From positions 8,556,001-8,620,000 of the forward strand of contig JAPFFF010000002.1 of the NCBI GenBank assembly GCA_039105265.1: a DNA stretch of 64,000 nt, in the 5' to 3' direction. The notes under the pieces were generated by a model that was not told the origin of the DNA, did not search any database, and was given only the letters and a program-made list of their open reading frames with translations. This stretch comes from Tritrichomonas musculus (taxonomy: Eukaryota > Parabasalia > Tritrichomonadida > Tritrichomonadidae). Each line of letters starts with the position of its first letter. Position 1 is the first letter of the stretch. The position numbers and the translations under genes were made by a program. Shown here in pieces: positions 11,337 to 22,689 of this stretch.

Positions 11337-12962
11337 ATGAATAAATTGCAAGAGATTATGAAATATGGATTAACACTTGTAGCATGCTTTGACGAAGAGT
11401 CGGATCAAAAAATCAGAGAAACTTTGAAGCTAATTGGTGATCATCGAATATGCAAAGTACCAATGAAGAATGGAAATCGAAAAGACATAGATACTCTTCC
11501 ATTTCATTCTACATTATCTGCATGGAAAATCAGTAAAGAAGAAAAAATTGTTAAAAGAATTTACGAATCATTTAATTTCCAAAGTTTTTCATCAGATTTC
11601 AAAATTGCATGTAAAAAAACGCATTATTGTCTAGAGCCAGTTCAAGAAGACAAACTCCGTCAATTGCAAGCTCAAGCATACATTTTAGAGCCAGTTGAGA
11701 AATATTGTCCAGAAACATATCATCTCCACGGCACGTTGAACATTAATCCTGATCAAAGGCTAATCAAAGAGCAATTCATGTTATTCAAAGACACGATATT
11801 AAATTTAAAAATAATTAGCGTTAAATTATTTGAAATATATCCAGCCGAGCTTGTTTGTACTGTTGATGACGATGGATTTCATCTAAATAAAAATGTTGAT
11901 TTTCATTTTCCACAAAAAAAAATATCACCAACACAAATTCTCATTGAAAAAGACGATAGAAAGCCTTTTGAAGGAATAATTCAATATTTGAAAGGTTCTG
12001 TAAAAGTTTCAGCTTCAACAATTTGCAATGAAGATTATGAAAAATACGGACCAATGAATGTTTTAAATAGTGACACTGATTTATTTTTCTCTTCAAAAGA
12101 TGAAAAAAATTCATGGTTCATCTTTGATTTTTGCAATCATCGAATCAATCCGAATTGTTATGAAATAATGTCAGCATACAGCAAAAAAGGATCATCACAC
12201 ATGAAATCATGGGTCCTTGAAGGTTCAAATGATTATTTGGAATGGAATATCATTGATGTTAACAAAAATTGCGAATCTTTAAATGATAAAAATGCAACAG
12301 AAACATTCATCACGCCAACTAACTCAAATCATTTTTATCGATTTTTGAGAATAAAGCAAATTGGACCAAATTGGAAAGGAAAAGATTTCTTAAAATTCAA
12401 GCAAGTCGAGTTTTATGGAATAATTAATTGCAATGAAAATTCAAAAATAATTATTAATGAGAATGATGAAAACTTCGCATTTGAAGGAATCATTAATTGC
12501 TTGAGAAATTCAATTAAAGTTTCAGCTTCTTCAGTTCGTGATGATAATTATGATGAATTCGGTCCTTTGAATGCAATTGATAAAGATTCTTTCAATTTTT
12601 ATTCATCAGATGACATTCAAAATTCTTTCGTAATCTTCGATTTCGGCGGTTTTCGTGTCAGTCCTGATTGCTACAAGATTAGGTCAACTTATAAAAAAAA
12701 AGGATCGTCGCACATGAGATCTTGGGCTCTTGAAGGATCAAATGACAAAGATGAGTGGACTGTGATTGATAGTAATGATGATTGTGACTTGTTAAATGAA
12801 AAATTTGCTATGCATACTTTTGAGATAGATAGCAATGACAGAAATTCTTACCAATATCTAAGAATAAGACAAACAGGACCTGATTGGAAAGGAAAAAATT
12901 TCTTGATATTCCAAAATATTGAGTTTTATGGTTACATTGAAAAAGATGATGATGATCTGTAG
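11337..12962 (+). CDS. 2H-phosphoesterase-like domain fused to two F5/8 type C-like domains
   Basis: A 541-aa protein, ATG 11337 to TAG. Residues about 1-180 carry two H-x-T motifs, HSTL (57-60) and HGTL (131-134), each in a strand-like setting. This matches the 2H phosphoesterase superfamily (LigT, 2',5'-RNA ligase-like, cyclic phosphodiesterases), where the two HxT motifs hydrolyse or join 2',3'/2',5' phosphoesters. Residues about 210-365 and 378-535 are two copies of a galactose-binding F5/8 type C-like module. Each copy has a PFEGI/AFEGI start, SASS/SAST, GP(M/L)N, KKGSSHM(K/R)SW, LEGSND, W.IID and a VEFYG-like end. There is no signal peptide or membrane span, so a cytosolic role is inferred. 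RNA or cyclic-nucleotide substrates are possible but not shown. Confidence 0.75.
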   Translation: MNKLQEIMKYGLTLVACFDEESDQKIRETLKLIGDHRICKVPMKNGNRKDIDTLPFHSTLSAWKISKEEKIVKRIYESFNFQSFSSDFKIACKKTHYCLEPVQEDKLRQLQAQAYILEPVEKYCPETYHLHGTLNINPDQRLIKEQFMLFKDTILNLKIISVKLFEIYPAELVCTVDDDGFHLNKNVDFHFPQKKISPTQILIEKDDRKPFEGIIQYLKGSVKVSASTICNEDYEKYGPMNVLNSDTDLFFSSKDEKNSWFIFDFCNHRINPNCYEIMSAYSKKGSSHMKSWVLEGSNDYLEWNIIDVNKNCESLNDKNATETFITPTNSNHFYRFLRIKQIGPNWKGKDFLKFKQVEFYGIINCNENSKIIINENDENFAFEGIINCLRNSIKVSASSVRDDNYDEFGPLNAIDKDSFNFYSSDDIQNSFVIFDFGGFRVSPDCYKIRSTYKKKGSSHMRSWALEGSNDKDEWTVIDSNDDCDLLNEKFAMHTFEIDSNDRNSYQYLRIRQTGPDWKGKNFLIFQNIEFYGYIEKDDDDL

Positions 12963-14432
12963 ATTGAGTTTTTTTAATTTGTCTTTTTTACCAAATAATC
13001 AAGAATAAATTGGTAATAATCATTTAATTTTATACAAGAATATGGTAAATAAAATGAACATAAAAAAAATGAATATTTATTCATTTATATTTTTTTATAT
13101 ATATAAGCCTATATCTAAGAAATTTATGCAATTTTTCTTTAAAAAGCAGAATTTAATCTTATGTAATAAAGTTTGTGATGATAAAATTTTATATTATAAC
13201 TTATAATAAAATTTATTTGAGAAATGTAAAAGAAACTAAATAACATTGTCAAAACAAAAAAAATATTTATGATATATTGTATCAATAGTAATTAAATGCT
13301 AGGATAAATAGCCGATAAAAATGTAGATAAAAATTTTCATTTTTCAAAAAGTTTTTCTTAATTCATTTTATTTTAACTTTTTGAAAAAGACATCAAATAT
13401 TAATAATCTGAATTTATATCATTTGAAATAAAATAAAAATATTCAGATTAGAAATGCAGGATTCTACAAATAAAAATGAAGGAAATAATATAGAAGGTAA
13501 AGAAAAAGTCATTCTACTTGAAAGTGAAAGCAATATTAATTACCCAGGTTAACCTTAGAATTGATATTTTGTAAAATATTGAATTTTTTGGAAATAACGA
13601 ATAAATTAAAAATATAACGATTTTAGATAATTTTTTCAATGAAATTAACGAGAAAATTTGAATGGGAAAAACGTATAAAAATTATTTTTGCATTTTTCTT
13701 CAAATAAAAAATAGTAAGATATGATTTTTATTATTTTAAATAAATAAGTATTTAATAAAGATAATAATATATAAAAATGGTGTAAAAATAAATAGTGAAA
13801 AACTGCAATATTTTTAATATTATACTATTGTAAAAGTATTTGAGTTTTCTAACCTAGCCCAAATTTATGTCGGTAACGAGTACTTTAAAATATCTGAAAT
13901 TAATTTTTGGATGCTTCTTCATCATATAATAATAAGAAATATTTAGAGATACATTGAAATTTTCGAGTTAAATTCAGCATAATAAGCAAAGGTTATTGAT
14001 CCTCAATTAAATAATTAATGTTAAATCTTACAATATTGAACTAAATTTAAAATGTAGTAATAATAATCTTAATTTTTAGGGAAATTTGAAAGCTATTGAA
14101 GATTTTTTCACGGCACAAGTTAGTCACTATTGAATGTACTTTTCATTAAGGCAATAATTAGATTTTGGAATTTTGGCGCAATTTGTGTAATGAAAAATTG
14201 AAGTGAGAATTCATAAAGACCATCATAAAAACATTTTTTATTCATCCAATAAAAATTTACTTGTAAAATGAAATCGTTTTTAACCTAAACAAAAAGCGAA
14301 AATAAGTATTTAGAATATTCATATTAAAATTTTGTTGAAAAACAATAAATATTGGTATAAAAATGTTGAAAAACAATAAATATGTTGAATTATTTACTTT
14401 GATAAATGAATTATAATAGAAATATTTATAAT
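12963..14432. other. Intergenic region with a 32-codon open frame
   Basis: No convincing gene. A short frame at 13454-13552 (ATG to TAA, 32 codons, rich in Asn/Glu/Lys/Ser) has normal-looking codons. It could be the 5' remnant of a lost gene, but nothing supports expression. Confidence 0.4.
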
Positions 14433-14957
14433 TTAGTCAACAACTTTCACAAATTCTCTGAAATTCATGTAACGATAGCAACCACCCATTTCAAAACCAT
14501 TTTTGGTGTAAAATTTTGTTCTTTCTTCATGGCAAGCAGTATTATTTTCCGGTTGAATTAAATCAAGAGCAACCATTTTTTTGTCTTTTGCATATTTAAT
14601 TAAATGTTGAACAAGAGCTGATCCAACTCCTTTATCACGAGCTTTATCATCAACAACTAATTCTTGTAGATATAAGTAGGGACCACCTAAATAAAGCATA
14701 AATTGGATTGAAGATATTGACGCTCCCAATTTTTCTACTTTGTTGTTTTTATCTCTATCTTCAGCAACAAAAATAGGATAATGTTCTGGATCTTTTAGCA
14801 TTTCTGCATAAGTTTCTTTAATTCCAAGATTAATTGGAATCTTCTTTGTATTGAGAGCAATTTGAGATAACTGGCCTATTAATTTAACAATAAAGTCACA
14901 GTCTTCAGGGCCAGCTTTTCTGATTGTTAAATTTCGTTTACAAAAATTGGAAATCAT
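14433..14957 (-). CDS. GNAT-family N-acetyltransferase
   Basis: A 174-aa single-domain GNAT enzyme that would move an acetyl group from acetyl-CoA to an amine. The core is visible: the N-terminal LTIRKAGPEDCDFIVKLI; strand 4 plus motif A (LQELVVDDKARDKGVGSALVQHL), whose RDKGVGSA is the Q/R-x-x-G-x-G/A pyrophosphate loop; then LDLIQPENNTACHEERTKFYTKNGFE, the motif B region with the FY.K.GF signature. The substrate cannot be read; it resembles spermidine/diamine- or protein-type GNATs only in general fold. ATG at 14957 is supported by an Inr 10 nt upstream. Confidence 0.9.
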   Translation of the reverse strand: MISNFCKRNLTIRKAGPEDCDFIVKLIGQLSQIALNTKKIPINLGIKETYAEMLKDPEHYPIFVAEDRDKNNKVEKLGASISSIQFMLYLGGPYLYLQELVVDDKARDKGVGSALVQHLIKYAKDKKMVALDLIQPENNTACHEERTKFYTKNGFEMGGCYRYMNFREFVKVVD

Positions 14958-14966
14958 TTTAGAAAG

Positions 14967-14969
14967 TGA
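14967..14969 (-). promoter_or_regulatory. Inr of the GNAT gene
   Basis: On the minus strand TTCACTTTCTAAAATG ends in the start codon. TCACT matches the trichomonad Inr TCA+1 Y W, placing +1 at 14967, 10 nt before ATG. Confidence 0.65.
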
Positions 14970-15729
14970 AGAGAAAGATATTCTTATGAAATTCTTTATG
15001 TTCAGAAATTTTGAGCCAAATTGTTTATAAAGTTTAAATAGTTCAATTTTAAATTTTTAAATATCTTAAAAAAAAAATAATTTTACAATATTAAGAGTTT
15101 ATACTATATTTTAAAATTTATTTTAAAAAAATATATCATATAAATTTTTCTATATATTCATTGTTTTTTAAGATATAATTTATATAAATAAAAAATAATG
15201 ACTTATCGGTACTCCAAATTGTGTAAACGTATGATCGTTTTGCATTCAATTTTTTCTTATTGTTAATTTTTCATGTTGAATTTAAACGAATTCGACTGAT
15301 AATTCATATGATGCATTATTGTTGTACTTAAATTATTGGTATAATATATTTATTCTATTTCAATACTTTAGTAATTAATAGAGATTATTGATAATTAAAA
15401 GTCTATTGAAGAGGGTAAAAAGTATTTGAAAATTTGGAAAATAAAAGAATATACTTAAATATATTGTATTTGAATTAACTCTTTTTCCAACTTTTCATAT
15501 CCTAATCAATTTCAATCATCATTTTCTTAGCAGACCTATTTTAATTATATTAATTTGTATTCACCGCTTACTTTGTTTTATTACTGTAATTTTTTGGTAT
15601 TTGAGATTAGTGAATGATTGAAATAAAAAATAATAATTATTTGATTTCATATTGTATTTATTCAAACAAGGATAATATATTAAAATTTATATATATCACA
15701 TGAATTAGGAAGAAATAAATAATTATTCC
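14970..15729. other. AT-rich intergenic DNA
   Basis: Between the GNAT start and the endonuclease V stop. No gene or repeat recognised. Confidence 0.6.
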
Positions 15730-16476
15730 TTAAGAATATCTGTAGTAAAATTTAGATGTTTTGTTTTGAATGTACCTACGAGATATTCTGTCAGCGAGCC
15801 TTGTTGGCTCTGGTTCCCTGAAACGGCATAATCGTTTAACGATCTCAATTGAGCTGTTCAAGTCAATGAGGTTTCCTGGAGAGATATAAATTGGATTGAA
15901 ATATCTGCCGTATTCAGTTTTCATTACAGCACAGCTAACTTTGCATCCGTTTCTGATTGTGTGTTCCATAATGATGAAATCGCCATTGTTTATGCATTGT
16001 TGGTGTGCTTCCTCAATTATTTCTTCTTTGTTATGTTGAGAACCGATGTATAAAAAGTTTTTGAAAACGCCGATTGTTGGAATTTGTAATTCGACACCGA
16101 CATAACTTGCAAGGCCAAGACCACGTGGATGCCATTCGCCACTTCCGTCACATATGATTAAATCCAAATTGATATTTGGGCATTTCTCTTTGAATTCGCG
16201 GTATAATGCAACAACAACTGGTCCTTCACGGAAGCACAATAATCCGGCCTGATATTGAACAGTGACTCTCATTTCAGTGCATTTCTTGTAGATAATTTTA
16301 AAATTATCTTGACAGTCAATAACAACAAAGCATCCAACAATCATTCCATCTCTATCTGTCAAATCAGCTCCTCCAATATAACGATAATTTACAAGTTGAT
16401 GTGAATTATCTATTCTTCTTTGCATTTCTCTTTGGATTCTAAAAAGCCTTTCTTTGTTTTTATCTGAATTTTGCAT
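15730..16476 (-). CDS. Endonuclease V
   Basis: A 248-aa endonuclease V, which cuts near deoxyinosine in DNA or, as the human enzyme does, inosine in RNA. The signature blocks are present: GGADLT with the first metal-binding Asp (D38), QAGLLCFREGP with E84, and LIICDGSGEWHPRGLGLAS with D110, followed by VELQIPTIGVFK. The C-terminal NPIYISPGNLIDL and EPEPTRLADR blocks also match the family. The aromatic wedge is Y75-Q-A-G rather than the usual PYIPG. Length is typical. ATG at 16476 precedes the conserved region by about 30 residues; a TCATTTTTTATT initiator-like sequence (+1 near 16504) lies 28 nt upstream. Standalone gene. Confidence 0.93.
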   Translation of the reverse strand: MQNSDKNKERLFRIQREMQRRIDNSHQLVNYRYIGGADLTDRDGMIVGCFVVIDCQDNFKIIYKKCTEMRVTVQYQAGLLCFREGPVVVALYREFKEKCPNINLDLIICDGSGEWHPRGLGLASYVGVELQIPTIGVFKNFLYIGSQHNKEEIIEEAHQQCINNGDFIIMEHTIRNGCKVSCAVMKTEYGRYFNPIYISPGNLIDLNSSIEIVKRLCRFREPEPTRLADRISRRYIQNKTSKFYYRYS

Positions 16477-16503
16477 TTTTTTTTTAGCTGTATAAATAAA
16501 AAA

Positions 16504-16506
16504 TGA
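16504..16506 (-). promoter_or_regulatory. Possible Inr of endonuclease V
   Basis: Minus-strand TCATT matches TCA+1 Y W, 28 nt before the ATG, slightly farther than the other Inr sites in this window. Confidence 0.4.
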
Positions 16507-16633
16507 TATATAATATCATATTTATTTCCATTAATGAAAAATTGAGAGAAAAAATTTTGATCAAAAAATTTTATTTTAGAAAATTTTTCCATTTTTGAAT
16601 AAGAAAAATGTTGATCAAACTAAAAATTCCAAT

Positions 16634-18177
16634 CACTCAATTTCTTAGAAACCCAAAAAAATGTCAGATTTTTGTGGGTTTGGGTCGAAGAAATTAGGTA
16701 ATCCCAAAAGAAACGAAACCCAAACAAACCAAGTCAAATCTAAATCTTTAAAAAATGATTTAGACTTAATATTTTATCTCTTTGACCTCCGACTATTTGC
16801 ATATATAGAATATTTATTTATTATTAATGATATATTTATTTAATACATTTATTAAAATATTAAATTTTCTAACGGTACGTTTTGAGATATTATCAAACAT
16901 TTTTAAGCCCAAAATTAACCCAAAAAACAAAAATTCAATGGTTTATGATAATTTTAATGAGAAAGTAATGAAAATATTTTTCATCAAAAACAAAGGAAAT
17001 TCGATAAATTTATGCATGAAAATGCAAATTATTATCAAGTGGCGGTATTATTAAGAAAGATTACACTGCTAAGAATCGCCACAAATGAGTACAATCTCAG
17101 TTATTTCATAACTCTAAAAAGATTCAAAATTTGAAAAAGCAAGCAGCAATATGATGTAATCTACAAGCTTTCACCTTTGTATAATTGGTTATTTTATAAG
17201 CATTGCTCTACAAAAGATGGAACAAATTTTCAGTTTTGAAAAGCTATTCAATCATCTTTTACTACTTGTTTTTAACGTATTTATCGTGTTAAAAGACTAT
17301 TTTGCGTACCAAATTTTACTTATTTGCAAATGATATGAGTTGAAAATCATATATTCATTTTTTACAAAGATAAAAAAGTAATACCTAAAAACTTTGGTAA
17401 AATAATACGTATTATATTTATATGGTTTATTAAAATAGAGCTTTTTTAAATACTTATCGAAATAAACATAATATATTAAAGATTTTGATATTATCAATTT
17501 TAAAATGCTTCTCTCAATTTATTCGTTTTTTTGTTCATACCATTTTGGCCCACCAAATATTGTGATGAAAAAATTGAATTACTCTCTAAAAATACAACTA
17601 TTCTAAAATTAATCCCTAATATGTTTTATATCTATAAAAATAAATACAAAAAAAAGCTCAGTTAAAATTTTTATATGAAAATAATTTTGTGATAACTCAT
17701 TGATTTCCCTGAAATATTTTAAATTTTGATAGTGGTCTCATAAAATATAAATTTTATATTTGCAAAATATCTATAAAAACAAATCAAAAAATGAAAGAAT
17801 ATAAATATGGTCTTGCTAGTAATTAAAATTTACATTTGAAAAAATATAAAACTCATTATGCAAATAAATAGTTATATCAAAACCCAAGATTTTTAATGAA
17901 AATAACAAAAACAAAGATATCTTAATTATTTTACCGTGAGCGCGTGATATTTTTTAAAATTATATATAAATATTTAATGCTGCAAAATATAAAGTGTTAA
18001 AAATGTATTGTTAAAATATGAAATAATTTCGATATAATTTTTTTTACAATTTTAGTTTTTGTTGGGTTTATATGATATATAGAGGCCAACCGACTTACAT
18101 ATAATATCTAAAATAAAAACCCACCACAAAAACAAAAATTGCGGTTTTTGGGTTTTTGAACCCAAGGAAATTGAGTG
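16634..18177. mobile_element. CACTC-ended element with AAT duplication
   Basis: Ends CACTCAATTTC (16634) and the inverted GAAATTGAGTG (to 18177). Both ends continue into related AACCCAAAAA / GTGGGTTT motifs. AAT flanks both sides (16631-16633, 18178-18180). A CACT terminus with a 3-bp duplication recalls the CACTA/EnSpm group, but 3-bp AT-rich matches are weak evidence. Non-coding, 1544 bp. Confidence 0.5.
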
Positions 18178-18412
18178 AATATAGTTTGTTTTTTTTTTTT
18201 TTTGCCACGTGTTTTAAATAATTAAAAAAAAAAAAAAAAAAGCAAAGAAATATCAATTCATTTGCGTTGATTCATTGAGGCTTTATGGTTAGGTTATTAA
18301 TTTTGAAGCGCTGGTATTATAAATTTCAAGAAGCTAAAAGAATAAATAATTAAAATACTTTATAATTCCATTAAGTTTAAGTGGAGGTTGGTGAAAAAAA
18401 AATCAAAAAAAT

Positions 18413-18486
18413 GGTTGTTATGGGAGTTGAACCCATGATTCCTGGGTTTTGAATCCAGTGCCTTTGACCGCTCGGTCCAAACAACC
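18413..18486 (-). tRNA. tRNA-Leu-like, anticodon CAA, short variable loop
   Basis: A 74-nt cloverleaf on the minus strand. Acceptor stem GGTTGTT/AACAACC pairs perfectly. The D-arm has the Leu/Ser-like ACCGAGCGGTCAAAGGC. The anticodon loop is TTCAAAA (CAA, Leu), and the T-arm is ATGGG-TTCAACT-CCCAT. The D-stem carries one extra A compared with usual Leu tRNAs, and the variable loop is only 5 nt instead of the long arm of class II tRNAs. It could be a functional atypical tRNA or a decaying one. Confidence 0.7.
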
Positions 18487-20165
18487 TTGTTGATTCTTAT
18501 TAAAATATGAACCTATAATATTCGCAATCTTTTTTTTGTATGAAAAGATTATTTGCTAAAAAGTAAATTAAATAATAACGAAAACATTTGGAATGAAGTT
18601 TTCTGCTCATATTTCAATAAAAAATATGATAATGTAGATGAAATTAACAAAAGTATGCCAAAAAAATTGCCCATGTTATTGATTTTCATATGCATATTAT
18701 TTTCAAAGAATATAAATGAGAAGAATTTTATGTTTTTAAGGGGAAAAGTATTCATAATTATTTTTTTAATTATAATGTTTACAAGTAAATTTAAGAAATC
18801 TGATTTATGAATGAGCTGATAATTGAAAAAGATTTTGAATGTATTTCATTGAACATTTGGTCGATTGGTTTAATAGTTTTTTTATAGGTGAGCCAATCCT
18901 TTCAATTTTTTTAGGTCAATAAAAATAAAAAATAACCAGATATTCATTTTGTCTCTTATATATAAAACAATTTTTTATAGATAAAAAAAAAAGTTTATTC
19001 ATTAGCGCTCTCTAAAAATGATTTGTTAATATTTGAATAGATTATTCTCTGAAAAAGTTTATAGTTGAATAAAAAATTTTTAAAAAAATTTTTCAGGTTT
19101 CCGACGTGTGAATACCAATAAAACTTATATCATTCAATAGTATATTCTGAGAAGTAAAACATATTTAAAGTGTATCAGTTTTTAGGAAATTTGACGCTTT
19201 AGTTCACCTATGTTTAATATAATGAATTGAAAAATTCACCTCATCTTAGAGAATTAATTGGGGCATATGCATATATAGTATTTATTTATTTTATTATAAT
19301 AAATCATTTATTCAATGTTATAGATTGCTTTGACCAAATAAAAATGGAATTATTAAAACTTTTTAATAAAAATAGGAAAAAAAAAAAACTTTTCAATTCA
19401 ATTTGAAAAAAAAAAAAAAAAAAAAAAATAACCCAGAATAATTGCATTAAAACTTTTGAAAAATATATCAAAACAAAAATGTAGCAATATGGATAATGTT
19501 GATGTATTAAGAGAATCATTAATAAAATAAAAAAGGTTTGAAAATTTAGATTATATTATATAATCATATCATGATATATATATTGTAGTTTTTATTTGAT
19601 TGAAGCATTATCTTCAATAATTCCAGGAGATTTTAGTGAATCAATTAATATACTAACATTATTGATTTTAATCTTTAATTAGGTCAATTGATCAATTAAA
19701 TAATTATAAGCAATATATTTATAAAGTTTATGTAATTATTTTGCGAATTTATTGATTTATAATTTGGATCTATATAATTACATAATTTTTTTTTTTTATC
19801 AATGAAATTAATTCTTAAATAGAAGCAAATATATTTAAAAAAGCATGTTTAATGTACATACAAGTTATTCAAATATTTTTTATTTTTGAGATTTTGACGC
19901 TTTTTGAGAAAACAAGACATTTTAATTTAAGATGCCTCATTTAAAAAGTTCAACTTTTTCATAGAATTTTTTTAAAAACACGAAGGAAAGTGACGTATCG
20001 TTTTTAAAATAGCTTTGGTTAAATGTTTTATTATCTTTTTCTTTCTCTTTAATTAATTTTTGTCTTTTTTATTTGATTATCTTATTAAAAGCATTGGAGA
20101 AAAAGTTTTTCAATTTTTTTTCAAATTACTTTGAAAAGTCAAAATTCAAACTGAATATAATCAAA
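18487..20165. other. AT-rich intergenic DNA with a dispersed repeat
   Basis: No gene supported. 18925-19015 matches, in reverse, 47810-47910 (core GAGACAAAATGAATATCTGG with TTGTTTTATATATAA beside it), so it is a dispersed repeat of about 100 bp. An A-run of about 20 lies at 19410-19430. Confidence 0.55.
18925..19015 (-). repeat. Dispersed ~100-bp repeat, copy 1
   Basis: Reverse-complement match to 47810-47910, high identity over the central 60 bp. Confidence 0.6.
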
Positions 20166-20567
20166 ATGTCCGAGTGTACTAATTCAAGCACAAATAAAAA
20201 TCGATCCAAAATAGTCATGCGCCGAATTAGAGTTCAACAACGAAAGGAAAGAATTGAAGACGGCTATTCGAGGTATTATTATTCTGAGAAAACAGTATCA
20301 AATGTATTACTTGGTGATTTTGATGTAAAAAACAGCAAAGGTAAAGTTTTTATTGAAGACATATGTGGGAAGCAAATAAATGAAATTTCATTGCATACGT
20401 TATTCAATATTTCAAAAATAATTAGTGAATTAACATGTATAAAACTTGAAAGAAACATTTACAGAAGGAAAGTCTTGATAATAAAATGGTTTGATACGCA
20501 TCTAAAAGAAATTGAAGATTTAAAAAATCATATCTCAATTGATTTGGAAAAAACAAAAAAATACTAA
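20166..20567 (+). CDS. Hypothetical basic protein
   Basis: Taken from ATG 20166 (MSECTNSSTNKNRSK), giving 133 aa; the frame stays open upstream, but the preceding 31 residues are Phe/Lys-rich low-complexity sequence. The N-terminus is very basic (MRRIRVQQRKERIEDGYSR). It is followed by a mixed alpha/beta segment (VSNVLLGDFDVKNSKGKVFIEDICGKQ) and a predicted helical tail rich in Lys/Glu/Ile. No family recognised; no signal peptide or membrane span. Codon use looks like a real gene. No Inr was found close upstream. Confidence 0.55.
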   Translation: MSECTNSSTNKNRSKIVMRRIRVQQRKERIEDGYSRYYYSEKTVSNVLLGDFDVKNSKGKVFIEDICGKQINEISLHTLFNISKIISELTCIKLERNIYRRKVLIIKWFDTHLKEIEDLKNHISIDLEKTKKY

Positions 20568-21233
20568 AAAAAATGAAAAACATCGTCGAACAATTTCAAC
20601 ATGAATAAATATTCATAAATGACAATATAAATGGAATAATAAAATTAAAAAAACATCATTGAATTTGACAAATTTTTTCATTGATCAAATATTTCAAGTT
20701 ACCAGATCAATTATTTAAATATAATCATGTTTTGAAAAAAAAAATATATATGAAAATATCGAATGATAATAAAATAATTATCATATATCTTTTTCCATTT
20801 GAAATTGCAAAAACCAATTAAAAAATCATCAAAATTATTTCCAGTTAATTTGATTAATTATGAATATTTATATAACAAGAATGAAATGTAAAAAAAAAAA
20901 AAAAAATGATTAAAATTCGTTTTGTAATGAGTTTTATCATTTTTAATACTTAGGAAATCAAAAGAATAGTTTGGATCTAGAAAAAAAAAAATTGAATGTA
21001 TGACGAGAAAGTTGGATAAAATATAAAATATGGTTTCATTCAAAAATTTCAAAAAAATCACACAATACTTAATTACGAGAAAGAATGCCAATATTTTTCA
21101 GATAATATGTTTTTGATTTTTATTTAAAATCGTTTTTGTTATTTATATATGAACAATTACATTAAAAAAAATATCTTTTTGATAACAAAATTTTCTACCC
21201 TAATACGGGCGAAAATTTTTAACCAAAATATTT
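20568..21233. other. AT-rich intergenic DNA
   Basis: Nothing recognised between the small basic-protein gene and the hAT-like element. Confidence 0.6.
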
Positions 21234-21447
21234 CGTTTTTTCAGGTATGCCTTTCAGGAGTCCCGGGTAAACTCGGATAATTAAACGGTCTTCCTCGAAA
21301 TTATTACTCGAACTTTTTTCGAGAAAAAAATTTTACTCTAACGTTTTTTTTTTTTTTTTTTTTTTTAGTTAACATTTTTTTACTCGGGTAAATTTTCACT
21401 TTTTTTACCCGAAAAACTCTAGTTTAAAATTAACAGAAAAATATTAA

Positions 21448-21687
21448 GGTACAAATCCCGTACGTTATTTTTTGAATAGGAGAACGTTTATTATTTGAAT
21501 AGTTGCATGTCTCTGAAAAAGTTTAAATTGACTAGGTTTGTTTTTGACACTTATTTTACAATTTAAATAAACATTATGACATGTTATATGAAATGGATGA
21601 AAATAATCGTTTTTTATTTAACATGTCATTTTATTCTTTGAGAATGTCAAAAAAAATTGCGGTTACTAAACGTACTGGATTTGTACC
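21448..21687. mobile_element. TTAA-type MITE, copy 1
   Basis: 240 bp with ends GGTACAAATCCCGTACGTTA and the near-exact inverse; TTAA on both sides (21444-21447, 21688-21691). A second 240-bp copy at 48544-48783 is nearly identical. Nested inside the hAT-like element. Confidence 0.85.
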
Positions 21688-21871
21688 TTAAAAAAATAAG
21701 CTTTATTCATTTTCAAAATGAATCATTTTGCTGGAAATAGTTTATTATATGATTTTTTTAAATAAATGTTAGATATAGCTTTATAATCAATGACAAAAAT
21801 CTTTAATACTAAAATAGAAGTGTCTGAAAAAAAAATGGCCCAAGATTTTAGAAATTCCTTTATACCATGTA

Positions 21872-22325
21872 ATATTTATATATTTAACAAGTTGTTGGTC
21901 AAATATTGAGCATATTCCTCTGTTCAATTTCGAGAAACAATAAAATCAAATCTGATCAATTATTGAAGTTTTTTAAAGATTGATTAAATTAATAAATGTT
22001 TTCATTTATAATATTGTTTATTAACTATGATTATATATTTTTATTAAAATATAATTCAAGTATAAACTAGATATTTTTATTTTTTTTAAAAATTTCAAAA
22101 GGCAAACATTTTTAAAAAGATTGAGATTGCCCAGGTTTGAAAGACCCTATTTTTAATCTTCATCATATTGTATTCTATTATATTTAATTAATTGTTTTTT
22201 TGTAATTTGCTTCTGATAAAGAAAAAAAAAGAATTATTAAAAATTTTTAAATAAAAAATTAACGTCTTGCCTCAATTATTTCAAAGTATCACTGAATTTT
22301 TTCAAGTATCTTTAAGAAAATTAAA
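21872..22325 (+). repeat. Left arm of long inverted repeat
   Basis: About 454 bp repeated in reverse at 23036-23492 with only a few mismatches, for example GAGCAT against GAACAT and AAACATTT against AAACGTTT. Confidence 0.85.
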
Positions 22326-22689
22326 AAAATATAAATAACAAAGAGATATCTCGCAAGGATTTTAAAATAAATAGGTTAAATGTTCTTTTTTATATTTTTA
22401 TAATAAGTATACAAGAAGATATTTACTTTCAAATAGCACAAAATTACTATGAAGATAATTCTTTAAAACATTAATTGTGAATATTTATTTTTAATATTTA
22501 AAAATTAAGACTCACTAATTATATCTCATTAATATGATATTTATTTGAATTAACTTATTATTTTTTTATTTGGATCAATACTTGTGAATGTCTATTGACA
22601 ATGAAAATGACATTTTTCCAACCATTATTTCGGTTTATTGTGCTTTTAGAATTATCATATTAGTTAATATTAAAATTCTTATTTGGAAG

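Noticed and set aside
18413-18486. Plus-strand tRNA-Gln (TTG) reading of the same hairpin
   Set aside because: The plus strand lacks a T-arm near its 3' end; only the minus strand forms a proper cloverleaf.
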